64,000 nt of DNA from Halotia branconii CENA392 (GTDB taxonomy: Bacteria > Cyanobacteriota > Cyanobacteriia > Cyanobacteriales > Nostocaceae), in contig NZ_CP124543.1 of NCBI RefSeq assembly GCF_029953635.1, positions 1,901,455 through 1,965,454 on the forward strand. The letters run 5' to 3'. The notes beneath the pieces are model-generated. The model was given only the letters and a program-made list of their open reading frames with translations. It made no database searches and was not told the origin of the DNA. A program made the translations under genes and the position numbers. This document shows positions 17,471 to 25,840 of the stretch, one piece after another (position 1 is the first letter of the stretch; each line of letters starts with the position of its first letter).

Positions 17471-19840
17471 CTAAATGAAACTACCAGTCGAGTTTTTAGG
17501 ACTAACGGCAATTACAGATGGACGGGGAACTCCTTGGGATTGATTTTTACCACCATCTTGAGTTGAAATGTTGCTTGGCCAACTACTACCACGAGGTACG
17601 GTACGAGTCTGCTCAAATAGTGTGCCATTTAAATTTAGCATTTCAATTTTGCGACTCAGTATTGTGCCATCGTTAATAGGACAATCTTCACCGGGATGCT
17701 GTACTGAAAGAATCAATGTATCTCCGATAAAAGTTGGGCCTGTCATCTCGCAACGTACTGGGCCTTGGGCAAAAGGTACTACTTTTCCAGCATGAGCGCC
17801 ACTAGTAGGAATATAAAACAGCCAGTTATTACCAAAAACCCCTGTGAGATTGGAAACATTACCAACAGCTGAGTGATCTATGGTATTTGGCGTAGCGGCT
17901 GCACCAGTGCTAAAACCGTTGTGGGTGTCGGTGGACATATCTGTCACACCCCAGACATTTCCTTTATTGTCAAATACCAAGTTATCTACATTGGCGAAAC
18001 CATCACCATCAATAGATCCTTTTTCTCCACCTTGGGCAAATCTTTCCCAATGGAAGGTCAGACCTGTGCCATCAGTACTATCTTCAATTATTTTGTAAAG
18101 TCCTCCTGATTGCTGTGTAGCATTGACATCAGTATTCAATTTAGCGACTTGAAAAATGCGTGAATCTGGATACCCGTCGCTTCCTGGCGCACCATCAGTA
18201 TAAGAAATGAAGACTTCTTTGGTGGTTGGATGCACTTCTAAATCTTCTGGGCGGGCTGTGGGAGTTCCCCCAATCAAATTGGCTGCTAAGAAAGCATCAG
18301 CAAGTACAGCGCCTTGGGAAGAGTAAAAATCGGATAGCTTTTTATTTTGATAATCAGGTAGTGCTGTTATTTCATTGGTGCGATCGCATTTAAATATACC
18401 ACCATCTTCAGTTTGTTCGGCAATACCGTTACGCTTTGGCAAGGGTAAAAGACCATCTCCTTGTGCTTCCCCCAAAGCCGCAAATTCTACTGAAGAAATC
18501 ACCGAAGGCGGAATTGGGTTAGTGGGAGTAACTAAAAGTAACGGTATCCATTCACCTGTTCCCTGCTTCACACCTGCCTGATTATTTGGTGGATTATAAC
18601 GGGCAACATATAAAGTACCATTTTCCCATAAATTGCTGTTACTTTTACTGGTTGGCTGGAAAACAACACCAGAACTAACAAATTTCCAAGTGTGACCGCC
18701 GCGTTTGTCATCACCCATGTAAGCAATTAATGGTTTCCCTGCTGCAACACGCAAAGCGACATTTTCGTGGCGGAAGCGACCCAAGCAAGTATGTTTGCGC
18801 GGGCGGAAATTCGGATTTGCGAGGTCAACTTCTACAATCCAGCCGTATTTTTCTCCGACTAAACCGAAGGTTTTGCCCGCACTGTCTTCTATATAATCTA
18901 TCTGAGTACCATTAGGCTTGACCGCTTCTTGAACACTACCTTGGTAATTTTCTTCAGCAGATAAGATAGTTCCCCAAGGAGTTGTACCGCCAGAACAGTT
19001 ATAAGCAGTACCAATAATTTTGTTACCCAGTCCATCAGCACTGAGGTTAAATACTTGAGTAGCAGCCGGACCAGTACCAATTAAATAATTTTGGTCGCCT
19101 TTTTGGTGACTGCGATCGCCCCAAGAGGTAACATTTTTGTATTCATCATTGCGTTGGCTATTAATTGCTAAACCAGAAAGTCCATGAAGACGGCGATTTT
19201 TCGCATCACCGCTAACCACCATAAAACGTTTTTTGGGGTTACGGCGAGAGACGCGGACAATTGACCCACCTTGGTTGTATAAAAATTCTCCTTCCGCTTC
19301 TATATTTCTAGTTGAGGGTAAAGCCCAGCCAATTACCGATGCAAAAGTAGTAGGAAATCCTTGTAAATCAGAGTCATCGCTGATTAATAAATCAGAAAAA
19401 GGATAACTAACATATTCATGATTCACCCACAAATAGCCGATATCGTCGGTTCTACCAAGGGGAACAAAACCAGTGTAATCGCAGTTGTAACCAAAATAGT
19501 CATCTTTATTGGGAAACACGCGATCGCCCCAACTAATAATGACATAACGTTCGTATTCTGGTGGTACTACAACATCATCAATAACGTTGTAACTACTTAA
19601 TTTTGCATCTGTAGATGCTTTCAGGATTTTTCCTTGTCCAATTCCTGTGGGTAAAAAGCTTTTTTGCTGTTGATAAGTTGATAAAGGATGAGGTAGACGG
19701 ACTGGGCTAAAGCTTAATTTTTGCGTAGTTTGGGCATCAGCAATACTAGTAGTATTATTGAAAATTTTGTCTCCCAATACAGCAGCACCAGCGCTACCAG
19801 CAAAAAATATTAAAACTTGTCTGCGACTCAAATTAGACAT
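17471..19840 (-). CDS. phoX: PhoX-type alkaline phosphatase (DUF839), Tat-exported
   Basis: About 789 aa. The start at 19840 (MSNLSRRQVLIFFAG) is supported by AGAGGAAA upstream and gives a twin-arginine signal SRRQVL followed by a hydrophobic core; a longer start would add MKYRGNL. The body is DUF839/PhoX: ERYVIISWGDRVFP, FGYNCDYTGFVPL, YLWVNHEYVS, GTTPWGTILSAEENYQG, RFRHENVALR, PTARPEDLEVHPTTKEVFISYTD and FIGDTLILSVQHPGED, with many acidic and metal-ligand positions. PhoX enzymes are monomeric Fe/Ca periplasmic phosphomonoesterases induced by phosphate shortage. I could not find a convincing Pho box upstream. Functional annotation is firm at family level; the substrate range is inferred. Confidence 0.85.
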   Translation of the reverse strand: MSNLSRRQVLIFFAGSAGAAVLGDKIFNNTTSIADAQTTQKLSFSPVRLPHPLSTYQQQKSFLPTGIGQGKILKASTDAKLSSYNVIDDVVVPPEYERYVIISWGDRVFPNKDDYFGYNCDYTGFVPLGRTDDIGYLWVNHEYVSYPFSDLLISDDSDLQGFPTTFASVIGWALPSTRNIEAEGEFLYNQGGSIVRVSRRNPKKRFMVVSGDAKNRRLHGLSGLAINSQRNDEYKNVTSWGDRSHQKGDQNYLIGTGPAATQVFNLSADGLGNKIIGTAYNCSGGTTPWGTILSAEENYQGSVQEAVKPNGTQIDYIEDSAGKTFGLVGEKYGWIVEVDLANPNFRPRKHTCLGRFRHENVALRVAAGKPLIAYMGDDKRGGHTWKFVSSGVVFQPTSKSNSNLWENGTLYVARYNPPNNQAGVKQGTGEWIPLLLVTPTNPIPPSVISSVEFAALGEAQGDGLLPLPKRNGIAEQTEDGGIFKCDRTNEITALPDYQNKKLSDFYSSQGAVLADAFLAANLIGGTPTARPEDLEVHPTTKEVFISYTDGAPGSDGYPDSRIFQVAKLNTDVNATQQSGGLYKIIEDSTDGTGLTFHWERFAQGGEKGSIDGDGFANVDNLVFDNKGNVWGVTDMSTDTHNGFSTGAAATPNTIDHSAVGNVSNLTGVFGNNWLFYIPTSGAHAGKVVPFAQGPVRCEMTGPTFIGDTLILSVQHPGEDCPINDGTILSRKIEMLNLNGTLFEQTRTVPRGSSWPSNISTQDGGKNQSQGVPRPSVIAVSPKNSTGSFI

Positions 19841-20468
19841 CAAGTTTCCTCTATATTTCACAGAAATAATTTAGTAGAGCTAAACTCTACATTTCTAGCA
19901 AAAAGACTCAGTTTTATGGGAAGTTTCCGGCATTTTAAATTGTAGATAACCTTTTAATTACTACAGATTTAAGTGGATTTACATTGCTGCTATTTACGAA
20001 TATGAAGACCTAATTACTAAATCTAGATAACAAAAATTAAAATTAGGTTATATATTGATTAACTGAAAATTATTAACATCTAAATCTATAACAATATTTG
20101 TTTGCTAGAGTTATGGATTTTCTTCTCGATGTCTGTTGCTGTACTCAGGTGCAAATATTTGGTTATTAGAATGCTATTAATGCCAAATATTTGGTTCTTC
20201 AGTTATCTGCTTTTGCGCCAACAACTAGAACAGCTTGACTATTTAAAGGCAATGATATTCATCTAAGCGCGTCATTGTTAAGTCGAAGCGAAAATAGTGA
20301 GACAGGCGATCGCATTGATGTTGCTGATTCTCAATGAATCAACCAACAACTTGAGATATTAAAACCGTTGAGTAAATCTTATCCAGCTGAATATCTAGCT
20401 TTGCAGTAGAAGCCGTAAAGCATACAGGCAAGTTATAATTCTCTTGCGGACGAGCGTAACAAAAATTT
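19841..20468. other. 628-bp divergent intergenic region
   Basis: It lies between phoX (minus) and the 110-aa protein (plus), so it must carry both promoters. I see two copies of a palindrome (listed separately) and degenerate short frames (for example INQQLEILKPLSKSYPAEYL near 20338-20406, ended by stops) that may be remnants of a repeat-rich gene. No RNA gene is recognised. Confidence 0.4.
20152..20196. promoter_or_regulatory. Paired palindrome CAAATATTTG, candidate operator
   Basis: CAAATATTTGGTT occurs at 20152-20164 and again at 20184-20196, 32 bp apart, about three helical turns. CAAATATTTG is self-complementary. The spacing and symmetry fit binding of a dimeric regulator in the phoX/110-aa divergent region. 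The regulator is unknown and A/T-rich palindromes can arise by chance. Confidence 0.3.
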
Positions 20469-20801
20469 ATGAGTAACCCCCTTTTACAAGCCTTTTTTGT
20501 AGGCAGAGCAGCAGCAGAAGTAATAAATGAGCGTTTAGAGGTCGCATTGACCGACGCTTTAAGTGAGTTGGGCAAATTTGATGCAGAAGCTAGAGAACAA
20601 CTGCGCCAATTTACAGAAGAAGTCACAGAGCGAGCAAATCGCGCAGCAGAAGCTACTAATACCCGTACTGGTCAAACTGCTTCAGGTGTTGGACAACCTA
20701 GTTCTGAACCAGTTGATTTACAAGCAACAATTGATGAACTGAGAGCAGAAATTGCCCTATTACGAAACGAATTGCAACGTTATCGCAGTAGTTCTGTATA
20801 A
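20469..20801 (+). CDS. Conserved cyanobacterial coiled-coil protein (DUF6825-like)
   Basis: A 110-aa protein. The N-terminal part is MSNPLLQAFFVGRAAAEVINERLEVALTDALSELGKFDAEAREQL; a Ser/Thr/Gln linker follows and the end is a heptad-like coiled coil (LQATIDELRAEIALLRNELQRY). From memory this is a widely conserved cyanobacterial family, probably DUF6825, with plastid relatives; function unclear. The ABC1 kinase follows 75 bp downstream on the same strand, which suggests co-transcription or shared control. There is no signal peptide. Confidence 0.75.
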   Translation: MSNPLLQAFFVGRAAAEVINERLEVALTDALSELGKFDAEAREQLRQFTEEVTERANRAAEATNTRTGQTASGVGQPSSEPVDLQATIDELRAEIALLRNELQRYRSSSV

Positions 20802-20876
20802 ATTTCGTTATTAGTCAGTAGTCAGTAGCAACTAACAACTGACAACTGACATCTTAAAAACAGTTTAGGAATTGAA

Positions 20877-22613
20877 GTGTCTTTTCTTCCAAATGATTCG
20901 GTGACAAATCAACGGTACGCAAAGGATATGGAAACAGGTTATTCAGACAAGGCCTACCGTTGGAATCGTGAAAACTACTCTAGCAGACGGCGCTTTGTGG
21001 ACATTTGGTCTTTTGTTTTGACCTTAATGTTCAAAATCTGGCGCTACAATAAATCGTGGAGTTATCCTGGTGGTGTCACTGAAGTAAAGCAAGCTGCAAG
21101 ACGTAAAGCTCAAGCGGTGTGGATTCGTACTACCCTGCTGGACTTAGGGCCGACTTTTATTAAAGTTGGGCAGTTGTTTTCTACTCGTGCTGATATATTC
21201 CCCAGTGAGTATGTCGAGGAGTTGGCAAAGCTACAAGATAAAGTGCCTGCATTTAGCTATGAGCAAGTAGAGGCCAGTATTGAGCAAGAACTAAGCAAGA
21301 CAATTCCCCAATTGTTCCAAAATTTTGAACCGATTCCTTTGGCTGCTGCTAGTTTGGGACAAGTCCATAAAGCTGTGCTGCATACTGGAGAAGCAGTTGT
21401 AGTCAAAGTCCAACGTCCTGGACTTAAGAAGTTATTTGAAATAGATTTACAAATTCTTAAAGGAATTACTCGCTATTTTCAAAACCATCCTAAATGGGGT
21501 CGAGGCAGAGATTGGATAGGTATTTACGAAGAGTGTTGTCGCATTCTTTGGGAAGAAATTGATTATCTCAATGAAGGTCGTAATGCTGATACTTTTCGGC
21601 GGAACTTTCGCGGTTACGAGTGGGTAAAAGTCCCTAGAATTTACTGGCGTTACACCTCTCCTAAAGTTTTAACTTTGGAATATCTTCCTGGAATTAAAAT
21701 TAGCCAATACGAAGCTTTAGAAGCAGCAGGTATAGATCGTAAGGTGATTGCCCGTCAAGGCGCTCAAGCTTATTTACTTCAGTTACTCAATAATGGCTTT
21801 TTCCATGCTGATCCTCATCCAGGCAATATTGCTGTCAATCCTGATGGTGCTTTAATTTTCTACGATTTCGGGATGATGGGACAAATTAAGTCCAACATTC
21901 GTGAAGGATTAATGGAAACACTATTTGGCATTGCTCAAAAAGATGGCGATCGCGTTGTTCAATCTTTGATCAATTTAGGAGCGATCGCACCTACAGATGA
22001 TATGGGACCAGTGCGACGTTCTGTCCAGTATATGCTGGATCATTTTATGGATAAGCCTTTTGAAAATCAATCAGTGGCAGCCATCAGTGACGACCTTTAT
22101 GAAATAGCTTATAATCAACCGTTTAGATTTCCTGCAACCTTCACTTTTGTAATGCGAGCCTTTTCTACTTTAGAAGGGGTAGGCAAAGGTTTAGATCCAG
22201 AATTTAACTTTATGGAAGTTGCCCAACCTTATGCAATGCAACTTATGACTAATATGAATGGTTCTGAGAGTAATAGTTTCCTGAATGAATTAAGTCGTCA
22301 AGCAGTTCAGGTTAGTACAACTGCCTTGGGACTGCCACGTAGATTAGAGGATACACTAGAGAAATTAGAACGCGGAGATATGCGTGTTCGTGTCCGTTCT
22401 ATAGAAACAGAGCGCTTGCTGCGACGACAAAGTAGTATCCAGTTAGGAATGAGTTACGCTGTGATCATCAGTGGATTCACTCTTTCTGCGACAATTTTAT
22501 TAGTTAATCATTATGTATGGTTGGCGTGGTTAGCTGGTTTAATTGCAGTAGCCGTCTCGGTGATACTGATCCGATTGCTCCTACGCCTTGACCGTTATGA
22601 CCGTATGTATTAA
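20877..22613 (+). CDS. ABC1/UbiB-family atypical protein kinase
   Basis: A 578-aa ABC1 (AarF/UbiB) kinase. Hallmarks are KVGQ at 97-100, the Ala-rich nucleotide loop AAASLGQVHKA at 156-166 (where canonical kinases have a glycine loop), VVKVQRPG with Lys177, FHADPHPGN and YDFGMMG. Two C-terminal hydrophobic segments (GMSYAVIISGFTLSATILLV and VWLAWLAGLIAVAVSVILI) anchor it to a membrane, as in plastid plastoglobule and thylakoid ABC1K proteins. ABC1 proteins are ATPase-like kinases connected with isoprenoid-quinone metabolism; the exact role here is inferred. The start is GTG at 20877 with TAGGA upstream. A PP2C phosphatase follows 18 bp downstream. Confidence 0.93.
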   Translation: MSFLPNDSVTNQRYAKDMETGYSDKAYRWNRENYSSRRRFVDIWSFVLTLMFKIWRYNKSWSYPGGVTEVKQAARRKAQAVWIRTTLLDLGPTFIKVGQLFSTRADIFPSEYVEELAKLQDKVPAFSYEQVEASIEQELSKTIPQLFQNFEPIPLAAASLGQVHKAVLHTGEAVVVKVQRPGLKKLFEIDLQILKGITRYFQNHPKWGRGRDWIGIYEECCRILWEEIDYLNEGRNADTFRRNFRGYEWVKVPRIYWRYTSPKVLTLEYLPGIKISQYEALEAAGIDRKVIARQGAQAYLLQLLNNGFFHADPHPGNIAVNPDGALIFYDFGMMGQIKSNIREGLMETLFGIAQKDGDRVVQSLINLGAIAPTDDMGPVRRSVQYMLDHFMDKPFENQSVAAISDDLYEIAYNQPFRFPATFTFVMRAFSTLEGVGKGLDPEFNFMEVAQPYAMQLMTNMNGSESNSFLNELSRQAVQVSTTALGLPRRLEDTLEKLERGDMRVRVRSIETERLLRRQSSIQLGMSYAVIISGFTLSATILLVNHYVWLAWLAGLIAVAVSVILIRLLLRLDRYDRMY

Positions 22614-22631
22614 TTGTTGCAGTAAAAATTT

Positions 22632-23363
22632 ATGAAATTTATTTTCACGGGTTTCAGCGATCCCGGACTTATTCGTTCTAGTAACCAGGATTCTTACTAT
22701 ATCGACCCTAAGGGGCGATTTTTCGTTGTTGCTGATGGCATGGGTGGTCATGCGGGAGGTGAGGAAGCAAGTCGCATTGCTGTTCACGAAATTCAAGTGT
22801 ATTTGGGAGAAAATTGGGATTCTTCTGAGTCTACAGAAAAATTGCTAGAAAATGCTTTGTGGCGAGCAAATGAAGGTATTTTGCAAGATCAGCAAAATCA
22901 TCCGGAACGTGCTGACATGGGTACTACAGTTGTAGCGGTAATTTTTCGCTCACCTGATTCGCCTTGGTGCGCTCATGTTGGTGATTCTAGACTCTACCGC
23001 CTGAGAGAAGCACAACTAGAGCAGGTAACAGAAGATCATACTTGGGTAGCTAGAGCGATTAAAGTTGGTGATGTTACCCCGGATGAAGCACGAAATCATC
23101 CCTTCCGTCATGTGTTGTCCCGTTGTTTAGGACGTGAAGATTTACATCAAGTTGATGTGCAGCAATTAGATGTACAGGTAGGCGATCGCCTGTTATTATG
23201 CAGTGATGGTTTGACTGAAGAACTTGTAGATCAAAAGATTTCTGATTACCTGCATAATAATCAATTATTAGATAAAGCCGCCCTCTCTTTAATTGAGGCT
23301 GCCAAAGAACAAGGTGGACACGATAATATTACAGTCGTGATCGTCGCAGTCGAAAATAGTTAA
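22632..23363 (+). CDS. PP2C-type protein Ser/Thr phosphatase
   Basis: A 243-aa PPM/PP2C phosphatase. The metal-binding motifs are all visible: SNQDSYYID near the N-terminus, VVADGMGGHAGGEEAS, GTTVVAVIF, AHVGDSRLYRL, DHTWV, LLLCSDGLTEELVD and GGHDNITVVIV. It is a soluble stand-alone enzyme of normal length for the bacterial Stp/PrpC group. It begins 18 bp after the ABC1 kinase stop, so the two are very likely one transcript, pairing an atypical kinase with a phosphatase. A hairpin follows the stop. Targets are probably substrates of Hanks-type Ser/Thr kinases, of which this window holds two. Confidence 0.95.
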   Translation: MKFIFTGFSDPGLIRSSNQDSYYIDPKGRFFVVADGMGGHAGGEEASRIAVHEIQVYLGENWDSSESTEKLLENALWRANEGILQDQQNHPERADMGTTVVAVIFRSPDSPWCAHVGDSRLYRLREAQLEQVTEDHTWVARAIKVGDVTPDEARNHPFRHVLSRCLGREDLHQVDVQQLDVQVGDRLLLCSDGLTEELVDQKISDYLHNNQLLDKAALSLIEAAKEQGGHDNITVVIVAVENS

Positions 23364-23371
23364 TAAGCAAC

Positions 23372-23402
23372 AGTCAATAGTTATTACTTTTGACTATTGA
23401 CT
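23372..23402 (+). terminator. Candidate terminator hairpin after the PP2C gene
   Basis: AGTCAATAGT (23372-23381) pairs with ACTATTGACT (23393-23402), a 10-bp stem with an 11-nt loop. The downstream run TGAGATTTTTGATTTTT is only moderately U-rich. The stem is A/T-rich, so termination strength is uncertain. Confidence 0.5.
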
Positions 23403-23926
23403 TGAGATTTTTGATTTTTATAGTAAATATACTCACTAATTTGTTCAGAGTGAGCATTTTTCCCCTTCACAACTTGATACAAATACTTTTAGCCCACAAA
23501 TTTAACTGTTAGCGGCTGTGTTGACATAATTTAGTGAATTGACATCTTGCACCTAATGATATATAGCGAATATAATTCACGCTTAATACCTTCAATTTCC
23601 CCACTCTTCATATAAGCCTCTCCTTTTTAGAGAAGTTTAAACGAGGAAGGGGCAAATCAGGGTATTTCAACCTATCCGGATATATCTTACAAATAGTAAT
23701 TTTTTCCGGAACTTGCTTTAGCAGACTTGGGTTGTATATCAGTAGGTTTAGGTGCAAGCTATCAAAGGCAGAAAATTTATCCTTAAGGGTGTGGGCAATT
23801 TGTCACACAATTGTTATCTTTCTTAATACAGAGGTATGTCCATAGGACAAATCCCAGTCCAAACATTATCCCATTGGACTTCTGTAACCAACATCAACTT
23901 TACGCGTTGTTTTTTTCGGAGTTATT
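23403..23926. other. Long leader region upstream of nblA
   Basis: About 520 bp between the PP2C terminator and nblA. It probably contains the nblA promoter and a long untranslated leader. I looked for the NtcA signature GTA-N8-TAC and found only near misses, for example GTAGGTTTAGGTGC near 23743. No ORF with coding character or RNA gene is recognised. Confidence 0.4.
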
Positions 23927-24121
23927 ATGAACCAATCAAAATTGTCTTTGGAACAACAATTCAGCATTCACTCATTTGCCACTCAAGTACAGCACATGAG
24001 CCACGAACAAGCTCAAGATTTCTTAGTCAAACTCTATGAGCAAATGGTTGTACGCGAGGCAACCTATCAAGAACTACTCAAGCATCAGTGGGGCATAGAT
24101 TCAGGTTCCGCTATGGCATAG
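23927..24121 (+). CDS. nblA: Phycobilisome degradation protein NblA
   Basis: A 64-aa NblA/Ycf18 protein: MNQSKLSLEQQFSIHSFATQ, then VQHMSHEQAQDFLVKLYEQM and VVREATYQELLKHQW. The two-helix core, the QAQDFLVKLYEQMVVRE block and the terminal LLKHQWGI match the family closely. NblA is a small adaptor that brings Clp protease to phycobiliproteins during nitrogen or other nutrient starvation, causing bleaching. A GGAG sequence precedes the ATG at 23927; the upstream in-phase frames are not needed. A degenerate partial second copy lies 200 bp downstream. Regulation by NtcA/NblR is known for the family but no site could be confirmed here. Confidence 0.95.
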   Translation: MNQSKLSLEQQFSIHSFATQVQHMSHEQAQDFLVKLYEQMVVREATYQELLKHQWGIDSGSAMA

Positions 24122-24323
24122 AGTGTTTTGTGTCGCAGTGGGCGACCTCCTTCTCTTGCTCGGTTCCAGGGAGGAAAGGGGCTGGGGATGCTGGGGCGTC
24201 AACTTGAAATCAGCAAACAAGCAGTCATGATACTGGCTAAATCCACAATTAAAATGCTTTTTGGTTACATCTAACCTTGGCAATTTTTTATAAGCTTGTA
24301 GCTTTGGGGTTGAAATTAGCAAT

Positions 24324-24407
24324 CAGTATTTAGTCAAACTTTACTTGAGGCAAATGGTTGAATATCGCCAGCAGTACGTTTATGACACAGGCGCTTATCT
24401 GCTGTAA
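24324..24407 (+). pseudogene. Partial nblA remnant
   Basis: Frame from 24324 reads QYLVKLYLRQMVEYRQQYVY, then DTGAYLL and a stop. Its first part aligns with NblA DFLVKLYEQMVVREATYQE. At DNA level TTAGTCAAACT and CAAATGGTTG are shared with nblA at 24023-24060. There is no start codon and the N-terminal third is missing. This supports an old tandem duplication that decayed. The rest of the 515-bp gap before ald shows no other gene. Confidence 0.6.
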
Positions 24408-24636
24408 GACTTACAGAGTGAGCTATGCGTAAATTCAAGTAAATTTATCTAGCACTGTTGCCAATTATATTTTTTATAAATCAAGCTTACAACTAGATAT
24501 ATATTTATCGTTATAAAAGTTTACATAACTCCAATATACCTATTTAACTCCTGGATATTTTTTTTAGCCAGAATACGCAAGTGTCAGTCTGATACTGGCA
24601 AGTTAAAGTTGAACAAAAAATCATCAGAGGCAGTAC

Positions 24637-25725
24637 ATGGAAATCGGCGTTCCTAAGGAGACTAAAGATCAAGAATTTCGGGTGGGGTTGAGTCCTTCTA
24701 GTGTGCGGGTACTACGGGAAAATGGTCATAGTATTTTTGTCGAGACACAAGCAGGTAGTGGTGCTGGATTTACAGATGATGACTATAAAGTAGCTGGGGC
24801 GGAGATTGTCCCTACACCAGAAGCAGCTTGGAATCAAAAGTTAATTGTCAAAGTTAAAGAACCCCTAAAAACAGAGTACAATTTTTTACAAAAAGAGCAG
24901 GTATTATTTACTTATTTACATTTAGCAGCCGATCGCAAATTAACCGAACATTTAATTGATTCTGGCATTTGTGCGATCGCTTACGAAACTGTAGAACAAT
25001 CTGGTGCTAATAAACTACCCTTGCTTACCCCAATGAGCGTTATTGCTGGCCGGTTAGCAGTACAATTTGGGGCTAGATTCTTAGAACGCCAACAAGGTGG
25101 CAGAGGTGTACTTTTGGGCGGTGTTCCTGGAGTCAAAGCAGGTAAAGTAGTAATTTTAGGTGGCGGTGTTGTTGGCACAGAAGCAGCCAAAATCGCTGTA
25201 GGCATGGGCGCTACCGTACAAATTTTAGATGTAAATGTTGATCGCTTATCTTATCTAGAAACTTTATTTGGTTCTAGAGTTGAATTACTTTACAGTAACT
25301 CTGCCTATATAGAAGCCGCTGTCAAAGAAGCAGACCTACTCATTGGTGCAGTTTTAGTCCTAGGACGTAGAGCGCCAATCCTAGTATCCCGCGAATTGGT
25401 CAAACTTATGCATCCCGGTTCTGTAATTGTTGATGTTGCGGTTGATCAAGGCGGTTGTGTAGAAACTTTACATGCTACATCCCACACTAACCCAGTATAT
25501 GTTGAAGAAGGTGTGGTGCATTATGGCGTTCCTAATATGCCAGGGGCAGTACCTTGGACATCAACTCAAGCACTTAACAACAGCACATTACCTTACGTTG
25601 TACAGTTGGCGAATTTGGGCATTAAGGCATTGGAAGTTAACCCAGCATTAGCCAAAGGTGTGAATGTACAAAATCATCGCTTAGTACATCCTGCTGTCAA
25701 AGAAGTGTTCCCTGATTTAGTTTGA
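24637..25725 (+). CDS. ald: Alanine dehydrogenase
   Basis: A 362-aa NAD-dependent enzyme that interconverts L-alanine and pyruvate plus ammonia. The N-terminus MEIGVPKETKDQEFRVGL carries Arg15; KVKEPL contains Lys74 and YLHLA contains His95, which correspond to known pyruvate-binding residues. The Rossmann domain has VVILGGGVVGTEAAKIAVGMGA and a following acidic residue in ILDVNVDRL. The C-terminal segment VPNMPGAVPWTSTQALNNSTLPY is typical. The length is normal. Likely role: nitrogen or carbon balance, including alanine use in heterocyst-forming species. It stands alone, with long spacers on both sides. Confidence 0.97.
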   Translation: MEIGVPKETKDQEFRVGLSPSSVRVLRENGHSIFVETQAGSGAGFTDDDYKVAGAEIVPTPEAAWNQKLIVKVKEPLKTEYNFLQKEQVLFTYLHLAADRKLTEHLIDSGICAIAYETVEQSGANKLPLLTPMSVIAGRLAVQFGARFLERQQGGRGVLLGGVPGVKAGKVVILGGGVVGTEAAKIAVGMGATVQILDVNVDRLSYLETLFGSRVELLYSNSAYIEAAVKEADLLIGAVLVLGRRAPILVSRELVKLMHPGSVIVDVAVDQGGCVETLHATSHTNPVYVEEGVVHYGVPNMPGAVPWTSTQALNNSTLPYVVQLANLGIKALEVNPALAKGVNVQNHRLVHPAVKEVFPDLV

Positions 25726-25840
25726 ACTTATTTACTGGCAATTCAGATTACCTCTGTGTTCTCTGCGCCTCTGTGGTTAAATTAATTTAAAACCGAGAGA
25801 GAAAAAAGAGATTTTATCAATCACCTTGAAAGGGCTAATT

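Noticed and set aside
17873..18109. Plus-strand frames across phoX
   Set aside because: They are antisense to a complete, recognisable PhoX gene.
23640..23926. NtcA-binding site upstream of nblA
   Set aside because: No exact GTA-N8-TAC with a correctly placed -10 element could be found by eye; only near misses.
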